Source: Triangularia verruculosa
Lineage: Eukaryota > Ascomycota > Sordariomycetes > Sordariales > Podosporaceae
DNA: 64,000 nucleotides
Direction of reading: 5' to 3'
NCBI GenBank assembly: GCA_033296885.1
Contig: MU863952.1
Location: 62,001-126,000 of the forward strand
In this document: piece by piece, positions 1 to 12,094 of the stretch
Position numbering within the stretch: the stretch's first letter is position 1
How the letters are laid out: every line of letters starts with the position of its first letter
The notes under the pieces: model-generated
What the model was told of the DNA's origin: nothing
Databases searched by the model: none
Seen by the model: only the letters and a program-made list of their open reading frames with translations
Position numbers and translations under genes: made by a program

Positions 1-1241
1 CCCGCAAGATGAAACCTGCAGGATGTGATCCCGGCATCTGCCGACCACTCTCCCGGAAGCAGCTGTGATTTGTGGGCGAGACTCGACGACATCCGTGTCA
101 CCGGTGGCTTGCGGACTAGGGCTTAGAAGTTGCCGAGCACATGCCGGGCATCGGGACTTGGCCGGGGGATCTCGGAAGCCCACCGGGGATCCATTCCCGC
201 CCCGTTTCCCCAGAAAATTTGATATGGAGAAGGGGCCTGGCCCGTTGCCGACGGCGATCCCGTGGTGCGCACGCAATTGCCAGATCCATGCTTGCTTTCC
301 GGGGAAGGATAGGAAAAGAGTGGAGAGGAGAGACGAACAACAGTACCCAAAAGTAGCCCTGTGGACTTCGAGCTCCACCTCCAAGTTTGGTTCTGGCAGC
401 CAGGCAGCGCGGACTGCACTCAAATTTCGGGTCCCAAACTTCGAGATAAGAACCTCGGAATGGTTCGGCGTATTGACGTGGAAGATACGGAGTATGATAG
501 TACAGGAGTTATCTTACGCATGTCATGCTGCTCAGTAACATGAGCATCTGATGACACAGCTTGAACCAGCAAACAATCGGTGTAAGTGATTTTGTCCAAA
601 TGCGGAAAGCGCAGAAAACCCTAACCCGTCGGCGCTGGGCACGGACGTGCTTTTTGCAGGTTGTGTTGATCTCATGACCAGATGCTTGTCATGCACATTA
701 GCGTGGGTAGCATTTGGGGGAAGGGGGCGGGCCTGGAACCCACTGAACCGCTCTAGAAGGTTTCTGAATTTTCGCACCTCCAAGAATCTCACGAACACAA
801 CGCATCGCCTGTCGAGCCTGAAGGGGAGAGTGTCGCAGCAGTTCGTATCGATCTTGGTAGCAGCTCCGTAACATTCCGACCCCACATCTCACCGCTGTGC
901 TCCCGAGCAGCTGCCCAATAGGGACTCGCTTCAGGGCGTATTCTGTCGGATGCGTGCCCGGGACGGCGACTGCAGGCGGGTTTGTTTCAAGGACCCCTTC
1001 AGCTGTGCCCCACCTGCTGTCATTGCAAGCGGATAGATTTTTGTTCATCAAGCAATGATCCCAGTCCAATCGTCAGTCATCTCTAGTGTTTTCGTTCCCT
1101 TTTCTTCGCTTTACATAAGTACATAAAGAAACCCGAAGTCCGTATCTGATACTATTCGTGTGATTGTGCAGCAAACCGCTCCGAGAGGGCCCCCCGTATA
1201 CGAGTACCGCAATTGAACGAGACACGAGCACAAGACCAATC
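1..1241. other. 5' intergenic stretch, no gene supported
   Basis: Short overlapping open frames occur on both strands, but none shows a recognisable domain, an intron pattern or a convincing start. It presumably holds the upstream region of the zinc transporter. A telomere-like AACCCTAACCC motif lies near 618-630. Confidence 0.6.
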
Positions 1242-3170
1242 ATGAACCGCCCTTCGAGAACAGACGATGACCTTGAGCATCCTGAGTGGAACCAGAACCC
1301 GCCGTTCCTGGCACCCGACCTCACCACCTGCGAGGACCTCAATGGCATCGCCAACGCCCGCGAGCTGCGCGATGGGGGACCAGGAGGAGGACCGGCGAGT
1401 GCATTTGGGGTATTAAACGACGAGAAAAACAGTTTTATCGACAATTGCGACAAAAAGACACACAATTGGGGGCGCAATCCCTTTGCAACGGGCCGTCGTA
1501 AGTATCCTCTTCCATCTCATATTTGGTGTCCCCTTTTTGACAGGTGGGGTCTCGCGCCATGTTCCAGTCCCAACGTCATTGACACCGCAAACACCACAGA
1601 TCCGCCCGTTGCAACCTCTGAGACAGTGCTTGGTGGTGTAGACCGAGCCTGTCGTTCCCAGCCTCTGATCCGGCCCCCCTCGGGCTGGATCGGATGGATC
1701 CTCTCTGTTGTCGCCGTGTCGACAATTGTTCACATCGCCGGACATGATGTCCCGGCCGTGTTTTCGGGTGGTCATCCAATGGAGACGACCACCACCACCA
1801 ACCCCAACGCTACTGTTGCTACCCGTGATTCCACCTTGCTACTGAAGCAGCTCGCCAAGCGTCAGGATGCTGGAACTGGGGGATCTCGTTGCGGCGCAAA
1901 TGCCAATGCCACGGTCGAATACAATATGCCTCTCCACGTGGGCGCCTTGGTCATTATTCTCGCCGTCTCTGGCCTGTCCTGCGCCCTGCCCATGATCGCC
2001 CTCAAGTTCCCCATCATTCGCATTCCCGAGCGCTTCTTCTTTGCCGTCCGCCATTTTGGTACCGGCGTCTTGCTTGCCACCGCTTTTGTGCACCTTCTGC
2101 CGACGGCTTTCATCTCCCTCGGTGATCCATGCCTCTCCAGCTTTTGGACCCAAGACTACCCCGCCATGCCAGGGGCCATTGCCTTGCTTGGAATCTTCTT
2201 TGTGGCGGTTATTGAGATGGTCTTCAGTCCTGCTCGTCACTACACGCCTCGTCCTGAAAAGGGTGGAGTAAGTGACAGCGATGCCTCAGAGCGAGGGCAG
2301 CAGCTGCCTGGCCATCGGCGTCGCTCCACTTCTTTTGGTGGTCACTGCTCCCAGGCTCCGGTTTTGGCAGCTATCACGAGACCTTCTGCGACCACACGCC
2401 GGGGAAGCCAGGCCGTTATTGAGCCCGTTTCCGAGGAGGCTGTCTCGACTGGGGGTAACAACTCAGCCGTAAGCCCTAATGAGAAACTCAAGCCTCGGGA
2501 GCTGCTTGGAAGCGCGGTTGAGTCTCAGCACCTGGGCCTGACAGAGGAGCAGCTGCATAAGAAGAAGATTTTGCAGTGCATGCTCCTCGAGGTGGGCATC
2601 TTGTTTCACAGCATTTTCATCGGTATGGCGTTGAGTGTTGCCGTTGGCGGCGACTTTGTTGTCTTGTTGATTGCTGTTGCGTTTCATCGTGAGTAACCCC
2701 CTTTTGTGGCTGGTGCTGGTGTGACATGGTGGCTGACTTTTTTTGTGGCAGAAACGTTTGAAGGTCTCGCTCTGGGAGCCCGCATTGCCTCCATCGACTG
2801 GCAAAAGGGCACGCTGCAGCCATGGTTAATGGTGTTGGCCTATGGATGCACGTAAGTTTATTCAGTCTGCCCACCCGTTGCCGTCCAGGGCGCTAACAGT
2901 TGGCTATCTAGGACACCTATTGGCCAAGCCATCGGTTTAGCTACCCACATGCTTTACAGCCCCCAGTCTGAATTTGGTCTGATATTGGTGGGAACCATGA
3001 ACGCCATCTCGTCGGGGCTGCTCGTCTTTGCTGCGCTTATCGAGCTGCTTGCCGAGGACTTCCTCAGCGACGACAGCTGGGCCACTCTCCGTGGCGGTAA
3101 GCGCATTGCGGCTTGTCTCCTTGTGCTTTTTGGCGCCATCTGCATGAGCTTAGTGGGTGCTTGGGCTTAA
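1242..3170 (+). CDS. ZIP-family zinc/iron permease (ZRT-like)
   Basis: Plasma-membrane divalent metal uptake transporter of the ZIP family. Model: exons 1242-2688, 2752-2851 and 2912-3170, with two introns of 63 and 60 nt in frame, about 601 aa. TM helices begin after a long hydrophilic N-terminus. The signature helices are visible: RHFGTGVLLATAFVHLLP in the first half, HSIFIGMAL in TM4, and HQTFEG formed across intron 1 in TM5; these His/Glu residues line the metal site in ZIPs. The loop between TM3 and TM4 is long and Ser-rich with His residues. The ATG at 1242 begins a hydrophilic N-terminus with Cys and Trp. A strong GTAAGT at 1498 suggests a further N-terminal intron, but the nearest acceptor (1543) breaks the frame, so residues about 86-180 are uncertain. 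Family call is firm; metal specificity is inferred. Confidence 0.93.
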
Positions 3171-3977
3171 ATATGGCGCATATCGTTGAAAATTGTGGCA
3201 GCTGAGCTTTTGCGAGTTGCAAGTGTTTGGAATCAGCTCACCCCGAATGTCCGTTGCGGCTGAAGTTTCTTGTTTTTCTTTCATTCCTGGATTTGCTACG
3301 ATGGGCATCTGGGTATTCATGGCATATATTGGATTCTAAAACGTTCTCTGATTCAAGGTTTCACGGTTTTACGCAGGACACGCAAGATAGACATGATGTT
3401 CGACTATTCTAGATATATATTGGCTTGGTCTATACAAACCTCCGCGGCTGCTTAATTACAATGCACAATTTGCTTCCTGCTCATATGTCTTTGCCATTAC
3501 CGTCGCCTTCCAGTCTACTCTAGTTCAGTTGAAGCACTCGACTGGCCGCCACCAATGACGACCTCACCGCTCATTATACCTCCATGTCTCCGAGATTCCA
3601 ACCGTCTCTACTTGTCCCTTTGGAGATAAAAATAAAACTCTTGGCTTTAACGATACAAAGTGTTAGATGGGGCTCCATGACGTCAGGACAAAGGGCACAC
3701 TTGGCGATAATAACTCGGAGAAGTTTGCACGACAGATCCTTCTTTCAGTCTCTGCCTGGCCTTACCCTCCTTTCCCTACCTTAGTAGTACAACTATCATT
3801 CAACCCTAATACAACCAGAATTCGTTCCATCGGAGTGTAAGCTAGATAGCGGGGTGGCACCGCAAACATCGCCATCATCATCCATTCCAAGCTTGGAGAC
3901 GCATGCTTTATAGATACTACCCCCGCACCAATCTGCCACCAATCCTCTCACTACGACAGGTGATCAACACCTGTAAA
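3171..3977. other. intergenic between ZIP gene and tRNA-Asp
   Basis: AT-richer DNA with only short frames and no domain. It contains the 3' flank of the ZIP gene and the upstream region of the tRNA. I see no repeats or mobile-element remains. Confidence 0.6.
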
Positions 3978-4059
3978 TCTTCCGTAGTATAGTGGTCAGT
4001 ATGTGAGCTTGTCAATTCCAACAACGCTCGAGACCCGGGTTCAATTCCCGGCGGGAGAG
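3978..4059 (+). tRNA. tRNA-Asp(GTC) with a 10-nt intron
   Basis: The cloverleaf can be folded by eye. The 7-bp acceptor pairs TCTTCCG (3978-3984) with CGGGAGA (4052-4058), with discriminator G at 4059. The D arm has GTAT/GTAT stems, and the anticodon stem pairs TGAGC with GCTCG. Anticodon GTC lies at 4011-4013 after T33. The T arm is CCGGG-TTCAATT-CCCGG. A 10-nt intron sits at the canonical place, one base 3' of the anticodon (4015-4024). The mature length is 72 nt. It is an isolated gene with internal A and B boxes. Confidence 0.93.
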
Positions 4060-4501
4060 TACATTTTTGCACCTTCTCCACTGCGCCAGGATCACCATGA
4101 CCCACCCCTATTCGCCCCATACTTTTGCTTCATAGTCTTTCTTGTCTATCAATTTTCGGTGTTGCGGCAAGCCTCATGCAAACCCCTAACATACTAGAAT
4201 ATGATATGTGCATGTGTGAGAGAACCGGCAGCTACTTGGCAAGACTCAAACGCCTCGTGGGTGCTACTCTTAAAGCATCGCTTCACTGGGATGTCCCCCA
4301 ACTCGTGGCAAGACATAGATTGACATGAAACCGTACATTACTATACAGTGTATACTTTTGACCCGACGGCCAACAGAACTTGAATGAAATATGCGATATC
4401 CAAGCCAGGAAAGTCGCCTAAGAGATATGGCATAACATCATGGGAAATCAACCAAACTTTCAAACACCGTATCCAACTGATTCACTTTACATCATCCGTC
4501 T
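4060..4501. other. intergenic, tRNA-Asp to kelch gene
   Basis: Apart from the Pol III terminator, only short frames are seen. It is the shared downstream region of the tRNA (plus) and the kelch gene (minus). Confidence 0.5.
4064..4068 (+). terminator. Pol III T-run terminator of tRNA-Asp
   Basis: Five consecutive T residues lie 5 nt after the tRNA 3' end, as expected for RNA polymerase III termination. Confidence 0.75.
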
Positions 4502-6644
4502 CTAGTGAGACGACGCCGGTCTGTTCCACGTCTGTTGCCCATCTCTCGAAACACTCAACCACGAATTGGCCCCCTGTGGCTCCTGTGTCGGCTGGAACTG
4601 CGGCTGCTGCATTTGTGGTGGAGGGGAAGACCAATATGGTGCTCCTGGCTGCATGGTTCTCGGATCTCGCTCCGTGTACGACGGGCTCCGGTTCGGATAA
4701 GGCCCACTTCCGGGTGTTGGCGGCGACAATGTCTGCGGACTTGATGCGTGTGTACCCCAGGTTGAGGTCTCGAGCTTCGCTGCGACACTTGCTGGACTTG
4801 CTCTGGCCGTCCGGTATTGCTCGTTGTCATGTCCGCCAAGTTCTGCTGGCGGGTAGACCGGCACTGACGGTAGCATCACTGGTGATTGAGGCTGGGTCGG
4901 ACCTGTGTGTGCATAGGAGATCTGTGTGATGGCCGGAGATGCAGGTGTGAGAGGCCCAGATGGTCCCCAACCGTTGGGAGGAACACCTTGGCTCGGGTGG
5001 CGCGGCCCTTTGTAGTGCTTTTGGCGATACCGGATGAAACAGCAGCAACCCACGAGAAGAGCAATGAGAACCACAGCACCTCCAACGGCAATTCCAGCAA
5101 TAGCTCCGGGGCTCAGAGCGGGTGCCGGCTCACCTCCTCCGCTTGGTGATGCGCCCGATGAAGTAGCTTGACTCACGTCTCGTGTGGGTGTTCGAGTTGA
5201 TATGATTGCTTTCCTGGTCATTAGGACTGATAGATCCGGCGCGTTGAAGCCCCCAGATGGAGTGAGAACCCTAGCTCCCCCGGTATTACGGCCACCCACC
5301 GCCGACATGATGAAGGTGGGTACGGCGTAAGTCGTCAGCTTCGGCTGATATCTCGCCCAAATGGCATTTTCTGGGTTCTCCTCGCCGAGGTTCATGTTGT
5401 GCTGGCCCCCCACTGTGTCGACGTCGCATTCGTAACCTGTTGCGTTGGAATTCGAACCACCAATAACTAACATCTGAGCATTGTTGACCACATTGCAACT
5501 CATCATGTTCTTTGGGAATGGGCCGGTCACGTTGCTGCCCAATGGATAGGGACCTCTGATCCACTGAAAGCTTGGAATGGTGAGGACGTAAATATCATCA
5601 AATCCCGCCGTGCTAGGAGGGAATCCGGAGCCACCATAGATGTAACTAGTGCTTGTCAGCCTTCGACCATATTGGTAGATAAATAGTAAAAAGCACGAAC
5701 ATGTTGTAACTGGATTGGTCCTGAGCCCAAGTAGCGCCTCCGCAGAACCGACGTCGACTCTCTGGTATTCTGCCCGTCGCCTTTTGTGCATACCATCTAG
5801 CGTTGGCAAGGTCGTAAAGAAAGATAGTGTCTAGGGGCTCAGGGGTCAATGTGCCATTGCCATACAAGTCTTGGCTACCACCAAAGTAGACAAGCATGCC
5901 AGCATCGCCAATAGGAAGAAACACCATTTCGCCCTCAGCTCTCCTGACCTGGTCGGGACCAGTCACATTGCTCCATGCGTTGCTGTCCATGTCGTACTTG
6001 ATAAGTCTGTTGGAAGCCTGCGGTGGTCCTGCCCAGCCTGGAACTGAGCCATTATTGTGGAAGCCGCCGTAATAGTACGCCTCTCCCCGCGAGGGAATGG
6101 ACACGCCTGCGCCAAAACTCGTCGGGATGATAGCTGCAGTCCCAGTTGGCGGACCAAAGGAATCCCATTTGTCCTTGAGAATATCGTAGGCATAGAGCAG
6201 AAAATTTGTTGGGGGTGCTTGATAGGTCTCGCCGCCGTACAGGTACAATCTCTTGTTCACCGAATCCTCCCACAACTTTCCACCCATAACGTTTGGAACT
6301 GTCGCATTCTTGGAGAGGTTGGCATACAGCGTGGGCATATCCTTCGTCTCCGTGGTGAGATCGCTAAAGGTAAGGAAAGGATCTGGATCGACAGGTAAGC
6401 ATCACGGAATATGCACTCCTGACGACACACAGCCAGCGGCAGACATACTGGTGTAATTTGGCGACGACGAGGTGAATGGCTTCCAATTCACTAGCCCTCC
6501 ATCTATGTACAGCCGATTGTCGACCACGGCGGACTGGTGTCCATGTCTTCGGCAAAAGTCCTTGATGGGATCATACTGCGCAATGGACAAGGAAAATAAC
6601 GAGAGAAGGAGAACTACAAGACGTTGAAGCTGGAGGGAAAGCAT
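4502..6644 (-). CDS. Kelch-repeat, single-pass membrane protein with proline-rich tail
   Basis: Three exons: 6644-6449, 6382-5701 and 5645-4502 (introns of 66 and 55 nt, both in frame), about 673 aa. The ATG at 6644 gives a signal peptide (MLSLQLQRLVVLLLSLFSLS, then cleavage near IA-Q). The ectodomain carries kelch-type blades, seen as repeated LY-x-GG / YYGG / YFGG / IYGG motifs followed by aromatic positions, with many N-glycosylation sequons. A Gly/Ala/Ile TM segment near residues 450-475 is followed by Cys-Cys-Cys and a basic stop-transfer (possible palmitoylation). The cytoplasmic tail is rich in Pro, Ser, Gln and Tyr. This architecture is common in filamentous ascomycetes; ligand and function are unknown. 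A cell-surface sensor or adhesin role is inference only. The second donor (GTTCGT) is non-consensus but yields the expected IYIYGG blade. Confidence 0.88.
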
Positions 6645-7797
6645 CTCTCTCCAGGTCTCTTCCTTCCCATCTGGAGAAACTCCGAGTTCAGCAAAAAGCA
6701 AGTGTCAGCGGCCGCCCGGGCAGGTGGGGCCAGTACCTGGTCCAGAGAGAAGGAGTGAAGAGGCAAAGCCTGTGCAGGTGAGGCAGGTGGGTGGTAAACT
6801 CGGCTGTGCGACTTGTCGCTCGTGGAAGGTTGAAAAAACAAACGGTTCAATCGAAGAGAGAAGACGACAGGCACAAGAGCAACAGGGGATTACAAGACAT
6901 GATCCAGAACAAGACCTCGGGAACATTGATATCTGCAGACGCTTCCCCCGAATGTCGTGGCACCCCGGTTTCCGACGCCCCATCCCGCAGCACACGAGAT
7001 AGCACGCATCACGCCCCGACAGCTGTCTCTTTGTCCCCATTCAGCTTCTACCACCCGGCTGCAGAGCAAGACCTGGGTCATGTGTGGACATTGGAGGGCC
7101 ATCCGAGGGGGTGGAGAGGGAGAAGCGCAGCGGCGGCGTGGCTGACATCTTTCAAATCAGCGTCGGGATAGTTGATGTCGAGGACGTGCATGATTGGTCG
7201 AAGGAAGTCTCGGGATGGCGAAGCACGCTTGACCAGAGACAGAGGTTGGGCGATCACTGCTTGTGCGACAAACGCCACTGTCGACATCGACAGCAATCAC
7301 AGCCAAGCGCATCGAGCATGATCCAGTCGAATCAGCCATGCCACTGGTGGCGTCGCCAATACCGGCTCCCCGCAGGCAACTAATGTGGTCTCGAACCTGG
7401 TAATGATGAGCGACCAGTCGCGATTGCAGCTGTACGCCGCCACCTTACGCTGACCAGGCTTTTTTTCAATAAGATTCCATCAGCCCTACAAAGGATCTCA
7501 GCCATTCATATCGCTTTGGGCGGTATCTTCCTGCTCTTGACTTGTTGCAGAAGCATCTTCTAATTGACGGACGCCAGAGAATGATACCAGGATTGGCAAT
7601 ACTACTTGTTGTTGAAAGCGTTCCAAGAAGTCTGAACAAGCTATGTTGGCATAACTTGGAACAAGAAGTGTCTTGAAAAAGCTGAGTTAATCGTCTATAG
7701 TCATATGATGCAATCTTGACGACGGGTTCCCCCGGGGTTCGCAGACCATTCTTTCTGACAAGAAACACACCGAAGCTCGTATCACCATGCGCAGGTC
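6645..7797. other. intergenic, no firm gene
   Basis: Between the divergently placed kelch start and the SDR stop. Short frames on both strands lack domains. One minus-strand frame starting with ATG near 7287 encodes a short hydrophobic N-terminus followed by a Lys-Arg site; it is discussed as a finding but not called as a gene. Confidence 0.5.
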
Positions 7798-8823
7798 TCA
7801 GAGTCCGTTCGCACCAATTCTTAGCAGGTGCCAGTCAGATTCGAGCTTTCCTTGGAGCTCATCGTCCTTCAGCTCATTTACATCCCACCAGGCTGCCAGA
7901 AACCGGCCATGCAGGAACTTGGCCTCGGGTGTGGCCGCCCACACGGCAAAGTTACCAGGTAATGCCGCTGTTGAGAAGTTAGTTTCGTCTCTTTATCAGC
8001 AAGGCACGGGTTTGTCAGAACATACTATCGTCCCAAACATCGATCATATCCTTCGTTACACCGCCCTCTTGAGCCCCGTCGGAAAAAATGGCACCAGGAT
8101 GGAAACTGATCATCTGCAGCCTCTCCGGATCGGCATCTCTGGCAATTTGTTGAATCAAAACCTGACCGGCATTCTTTGTTGCCCCGTAGGCTGACAAAAA
8201 CGGGTTCTCGGTGTCCAGGTTATGTACCATGGAGGAAGATACGCTGACCAGGTACTGGTTAACGTTAGCAGAAAGACTTGTAGAATATGTGCTGTTGTGT
8301 TTATAGCACTGACCTTTTGGCTGTTGCCGACCTGCCGATGGAAGCGCTGAGTGTAGTCTAGGAGCGAGCGGACGTTTACCTCGTATGCCTTCCACACGGA
8401 ACCCAAGTCGGCATCTACCAGCGGCCCAGTAGGACCCAGAGCCACAGCATTGAGAACCAAAACATCCACGACGATTCCCTCCTCCCTCAAGCCAGTCCAC
8501 AGTTTTTCACTTGATTCCAGATCCGAAACATCGGAGGGATATCCACTGACCCTGGTATTGGTCCCAGCAGCCCGAGCCTCAGCTTCGAGTCGCTTGATGC
8601 CGTCTTGAAGGAATCCTTGGCGCCGGCCAACGATGATGAGATGCGAGGCCGAGGCCTGAACGAAGGCCCTCGCGATAGCAAAACCGATGCCGCCTGCGCC
8701 GCCAGTGACGAGGACCGTCTTCCCGCCCTGGTTGTTTTCGGGCCTCAGAGGGGAGATTGCTGGGTAAGACTCTCTATGCAGAGTTTTGATGGGAGGGAAG
8801 TGGAGTGATAAACTGACAGCCAT
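7798..8823 (-). CDS. Short-chain dehydrogenase/reductase
   Basis: NAD(P)-dependent classical SDR. Exons 8823-8314, 8254-8026 and 7967-7798 join in frame (introns of 59 and 58 nt), 302 aa. The dinucleotide-binding motif TGGAGGIG is at residues 40-47. An NNAG-like NAVALG follows at the end of beta-4, the catalytic Ser lies in VSVSSS (about 175-178), and YGATK provides Tyr193/Lys197. The ending includes AxPEAxFLxGR, typical of fungal SDRs of the ketoreductase-like group. Substrate cannot be read from sequence. It is divergently transcribed from the Zn2Cys6 regulator 593 bp away, which suggests shared promoter control. Confidence 0.92.
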
Positions 8824-9416
8824 ATTTTTGGGTTTCAGGTTAACTTCTGATTCGAGATAAATGCTTGTGGCGTATAATCAACTTCGAGTCGGCACGTTTG
8901 CAAGGTGTTTTGCAAGAATGCTTGTCTTGTCCTAAATCACCAGACTACCAACGTACCCCCTTTTATAACCAGATTTTCGTCCTGTCTCATAGTCTCATCA
9001 TCTAAGCTGGGCGGCACAAAGTCCGACCCCACTGCTGCGTTCATCGCCAAAAGATTACAAAGACTTGAGAAGATCCTGATCCAGGATTCTGCGGGCGAGT
9101 TGCGGGCTAGCTGTGGCTGAATGAGCGGGTGAGTTGAGGGCTGCGGGCGAGAGCGGGTTTCGTACAGCGAAGCTTGTCAGGGGCCCCCTTCGTTTCTGTG
9201 TGGCCCGCTTACACCCGCAGGCTTGTCAGACGAGGGTGCTCAGTCAGCACTTGGCGCGGGCGAGTGATGGCTTCCTGTTATTCTAACATTCATCATCTAT
9301 TTGCTGACAGTTTTCAGACTTCTAGACCGTCTAGCACCTATTTTCTTATATCCGCCTCCGCCCGACTCTAAGCCATGCCTTTTCCAAACGAGTGAATTTC
9401 CTCAGCCAACCAAAAC
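8824..9416. promoter_or_regulatory. divergent promoter, SDR / Zn2Cys6 regulator
   Basis: 593-bp gap between two divergent start codons. No coding potential is evident. Several CGG/CCG triplets of the kind bound by Zn2Cys6 factors occur, but I cannot define a specific inverted site. Confidence 0.45.
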
Positions 9417-10910
9417 ATGAGCGGGTCACCGACATCCGATGCAACGTCGCCGCCGAGGCCACGGCTCCGGCGCAATCGCAAAAGGAAAACATGCGTTCCT
9501 TGTGCCAAGGCGAAGAGGAAATGCGATCAGTCCATGCCTTGGTGCAAGAGATGCCTAGAGAAAGAGATAGCCTGTGTCTATCCACCTCGTCGCGAACCGA
9601 TCTCTTTTCCACACACTAACAGCGATAGTGGTCTAATGCCGGATGATGCTATCCCTCGAATATTTACCGAGTTTAGCGGCATAAACGGTGCCTCCTCAGC
9701 CTCAACAGGTGTCTGTTTTAGCACGTATAAAGGCAAGGATCCTCAAATACCACCGAGACAAGAGAATTTCGAGTCGAGTTACTGGCCAGGACTATCACCA
9801 TACCAGTGGTTCCTCTCCCCAGGATCTTGGCACTACTCTACTCCACTAGATGCACATATCATGAGCTTACCACCAGAGCTCGAAGTGTCCATCAGTCAGG
9901 ACTCTCTTCCGCACTTCATCAACAAACACCAGGACTGGCTTCGCTTGTGGACAAAGGAAGGCCACAGTCCGCTGATGCATCGCCACCTCTACCGGGACTT
10001 GATGCCAGAGTGTATACGAGACGCCTACACGGCAAGAGCGGCTTACGATTTGGCGGGCACTCCAGCGGCGAAATCACTATCTTTACGGATCATTCAAGAC
10101 CGAGCAACGGACCTGATTCAGTGTCAACCTGACTTTCATTCTGATCTGACTGGCGAAGAGAACGCTACCTCCAACATGATGCTTGGCACCTTTGCTCACC
10201 TGGCAAGAACGCAAGCTCTTTTTGTCTACGAGATGACGCAGCTTTTTGACGGGGATATTCGTGCCAGAGACCAAGCAGAGTCCCACATGGAGACGCTGCA
10301 CCGCTGGGCGTGTCAGATGCTGGAGAGTGCTAGACTGGATTGCACGACTGGAAAAGTGTTCGAGTCCTGTGCGTCCTCATCGTCTACCGGTTCCTCACCC
10401 GCCGGCAGCGGCGATCTGTTGATGCGAACCAACCCTGGAACTGGTACGAGTTCAAATACGGCAGTCGGCGCAATCACACCGCCGAGCACGACGCACAATC
10501 CATTCGCACTCCCTCTTAAACCGGCGCCGCATACACTCTGGCAAGTGTGGGTGATTGCCGAGTCGGTCAGGCGGACGTATATTTCCGCCTGCTTCGTCAG
10601 ATCTGTGTATCAGACTCTAAAGACAGAGTGGTCGACATGTCCGGGAGGAGCGCTGTTCACTGGACTGAGCGGACTGTGGGACGCAGAGACTGGGAGGGAA
10701 TGGACTACGGCTTTCAAGAAGGGGAATGAGCGGCATCAAAAGGGACTGGAAGAGGCCATGTTGCCGTGGGCGCTGATGCAGAGCTTGGAGGTGTGGAAAG
10801 TCGTAGAGTATGCGTCTCCAGATGAGGTGGATGAGTTTACTGTTGCTGTTGCTGAGATTAGCAGGGGGATGGAGGTTGTTGAGCAGTGGTTGATGGAGAG
10901 GGGGGTTTGA
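9417..10910 (+). CDS. Zn(II)2Cys6 transcription factor
   Basis: Single-exon protein of 497 aa. The Gal4-type binuclear cluster has Cys26, 29, 36, 43, 46 and 53 (C-x2-C-x6-C-x6-C-x2-C-x6-C), preceded by a basic stretch that can serve as a nuclear signal. The remaining 430 aa look like the C-terminal regulatory half common in fungal factors of this class, with a Ser/Thr/Gly-rich low-complexity insert near residues 320-360. Its nearest neighbours are the divergent SDR and, 1.2 kb downstream, an MFS transporter, so it may control them; that is inference. It could equally regulate unlinked genes. Confidence 0.93.
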   Translation: MSGSPTSDATSPPRPRLRRNRKRKTCVPCAKAKRKCDQSMPWCKRCLEKEIACVYPPRREPISFPHTNSDSGLMPDDAIPRIFTEFSGINGASSASTGVCFSTYKGKDPQIPPRQENFESSYWPGLSPYQWFLSPGSWHYSTPLDAHIMSLPPELEVSISQDSLPHFINKHQDWLRLWTKEGHSPLMHRHLYRDLMPECIRDAYTARAAYDLAGTPAAKSLSLRIIQDRATDLIQCQPDFHSDLTGEENATSNMMLGTFAHLARTQALFVYEMTQLFDGDIRARDQAESHMETLHRWACQMLESARLDCTTGKVFESCASSSSTGSSPAGSGDLLMRTNPGTGTSSNTAVGAITPPSTTHNPFALPLKPAPHTLWQVWVIAESVRRTYISACFVRSVYQTLKTEWSTCPGGALFTGLSGLWDAETGREWTTAFKKGNERHQKGLEEAMLPWALMQSLEVWKVVEYASPDEVDEFTVAVAEISRGMEVVEQWLMERGV

Positions 10911-12094
10911 AGCTTAAACCCCTCAAAATGGACAACTTGGGGACAAATCACCCGATCAACAAAGTTTTCTTTTCTTGTTCAGGGGTTTGTCAACAAGGAG
11001 ATGCTGGGAAAGGGGGCGGGGTTGTCGAGAAACCCTAACCCGTGGACATGCCATGGCATCCCAGATTTTCCTTTCCCAGCGGCCAACGTCGCTCTGATGC
11101 GGGGAACCAAGCGCTGAGATTGAGTTGCATTCGGTAGCGCGCCACCCTTGGGTCGGATCGGTCTACAACGCCATTGATCAGGATCGCCAATTGATCGACA
11201 GAATTGGGTGTGAACCCTTTGAGTCACTCCCGTGGGTGCCGGGATGGGACTCTGGGAGCAAAACCATTGAAGTATCGGGCCACCTTTACGACATATTTGC
11301 CACTGTTTTAAAGCATCCGCTGAAGAAACACCTTGGATTGCCGCTGTTATCCGAAGGGCGCCGCGCTGAAAATGATGGTCCGCAACGTAGTGTAGGGTTT
11401 TCGGGAGTTGCATGCTGGTGAACCGCGATCGGTATCTGCAAAGAGGCGGAGGTGAGTTTGCATGTGGAGGGGGAGGCTGGGCTGAAGAAAATCTCTGGAA
11501 AGCGGGGTACAACTTCAACAGCACAGTGAGATACAGTATCCGTTTAGTTGCTGGTCCGGCATCCGAGGCCACTGACTTCCGCTGTAAACACAGCATTTAG
11601 GGTTGAGACGACCATCTGCTGTAGCGCCAAAACACAGTGTCAATTGCATCTTGGATGGTTTGGTCACTAGTGTCACAACGTCCGCGCCTTTCTCCCACAT
11701 ATTTCACTAGTGTAGTGGCGCCCTTTCAATGATCCCCTTGCTCTTGGCTGCATAGCAAACAAACACAAAAAAAATTCAACTACCACTACACCAGGGATTG
11801 CACGGCGAGACTAGCCGGTGGTGTGGTGGTGCGGGTGCGGTGCTAGGCCAAGTTATCGGTTCGGGGAAGAGTCGAGTTTGGATCCGAACCGAACTGCCTG
11901 TCCATGTTCAAAAAAAGGATGGGAGGGGTATGCTGTACATGTAGGGTGGAAAAATCGTTATCACGAATCCTTCGGGAACAAAAAGGCCGGTCAGGGCTCA
12001 TTTCTTTTCCTCTCTTTTCCCTCTTCTCCTCGGGCTGTGTGACGGGTTTTCTATTCTTCAGTTTTATACGGGGAAGAACAGAAATAGCGAGAAA
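10911..12094. other. intergenic, no gene supported
   Basis: The longest frame (minus, 10979-11596) is Pro/Arg/Gln-rich without a domain and looks like chance. A telomere-like CCCTAACCC motif lies near 11032-11040. The segment next to 12094 is presumably the MFS promoter. Confidence 0.5.

Noticed and set aside
1498..1543. 46-nt GTAAGT...CAG intron in the ZIP gene
   Set aside because: Splicing it shifts the frame and hits a stop; the true N-terminal structure is left open instead.
10979..11596. 205-aa minus-strand frame between the regulator and MFS gene
   Set aside because: Random-looking composition, overlapping frames on the other strand, no introns or domain.
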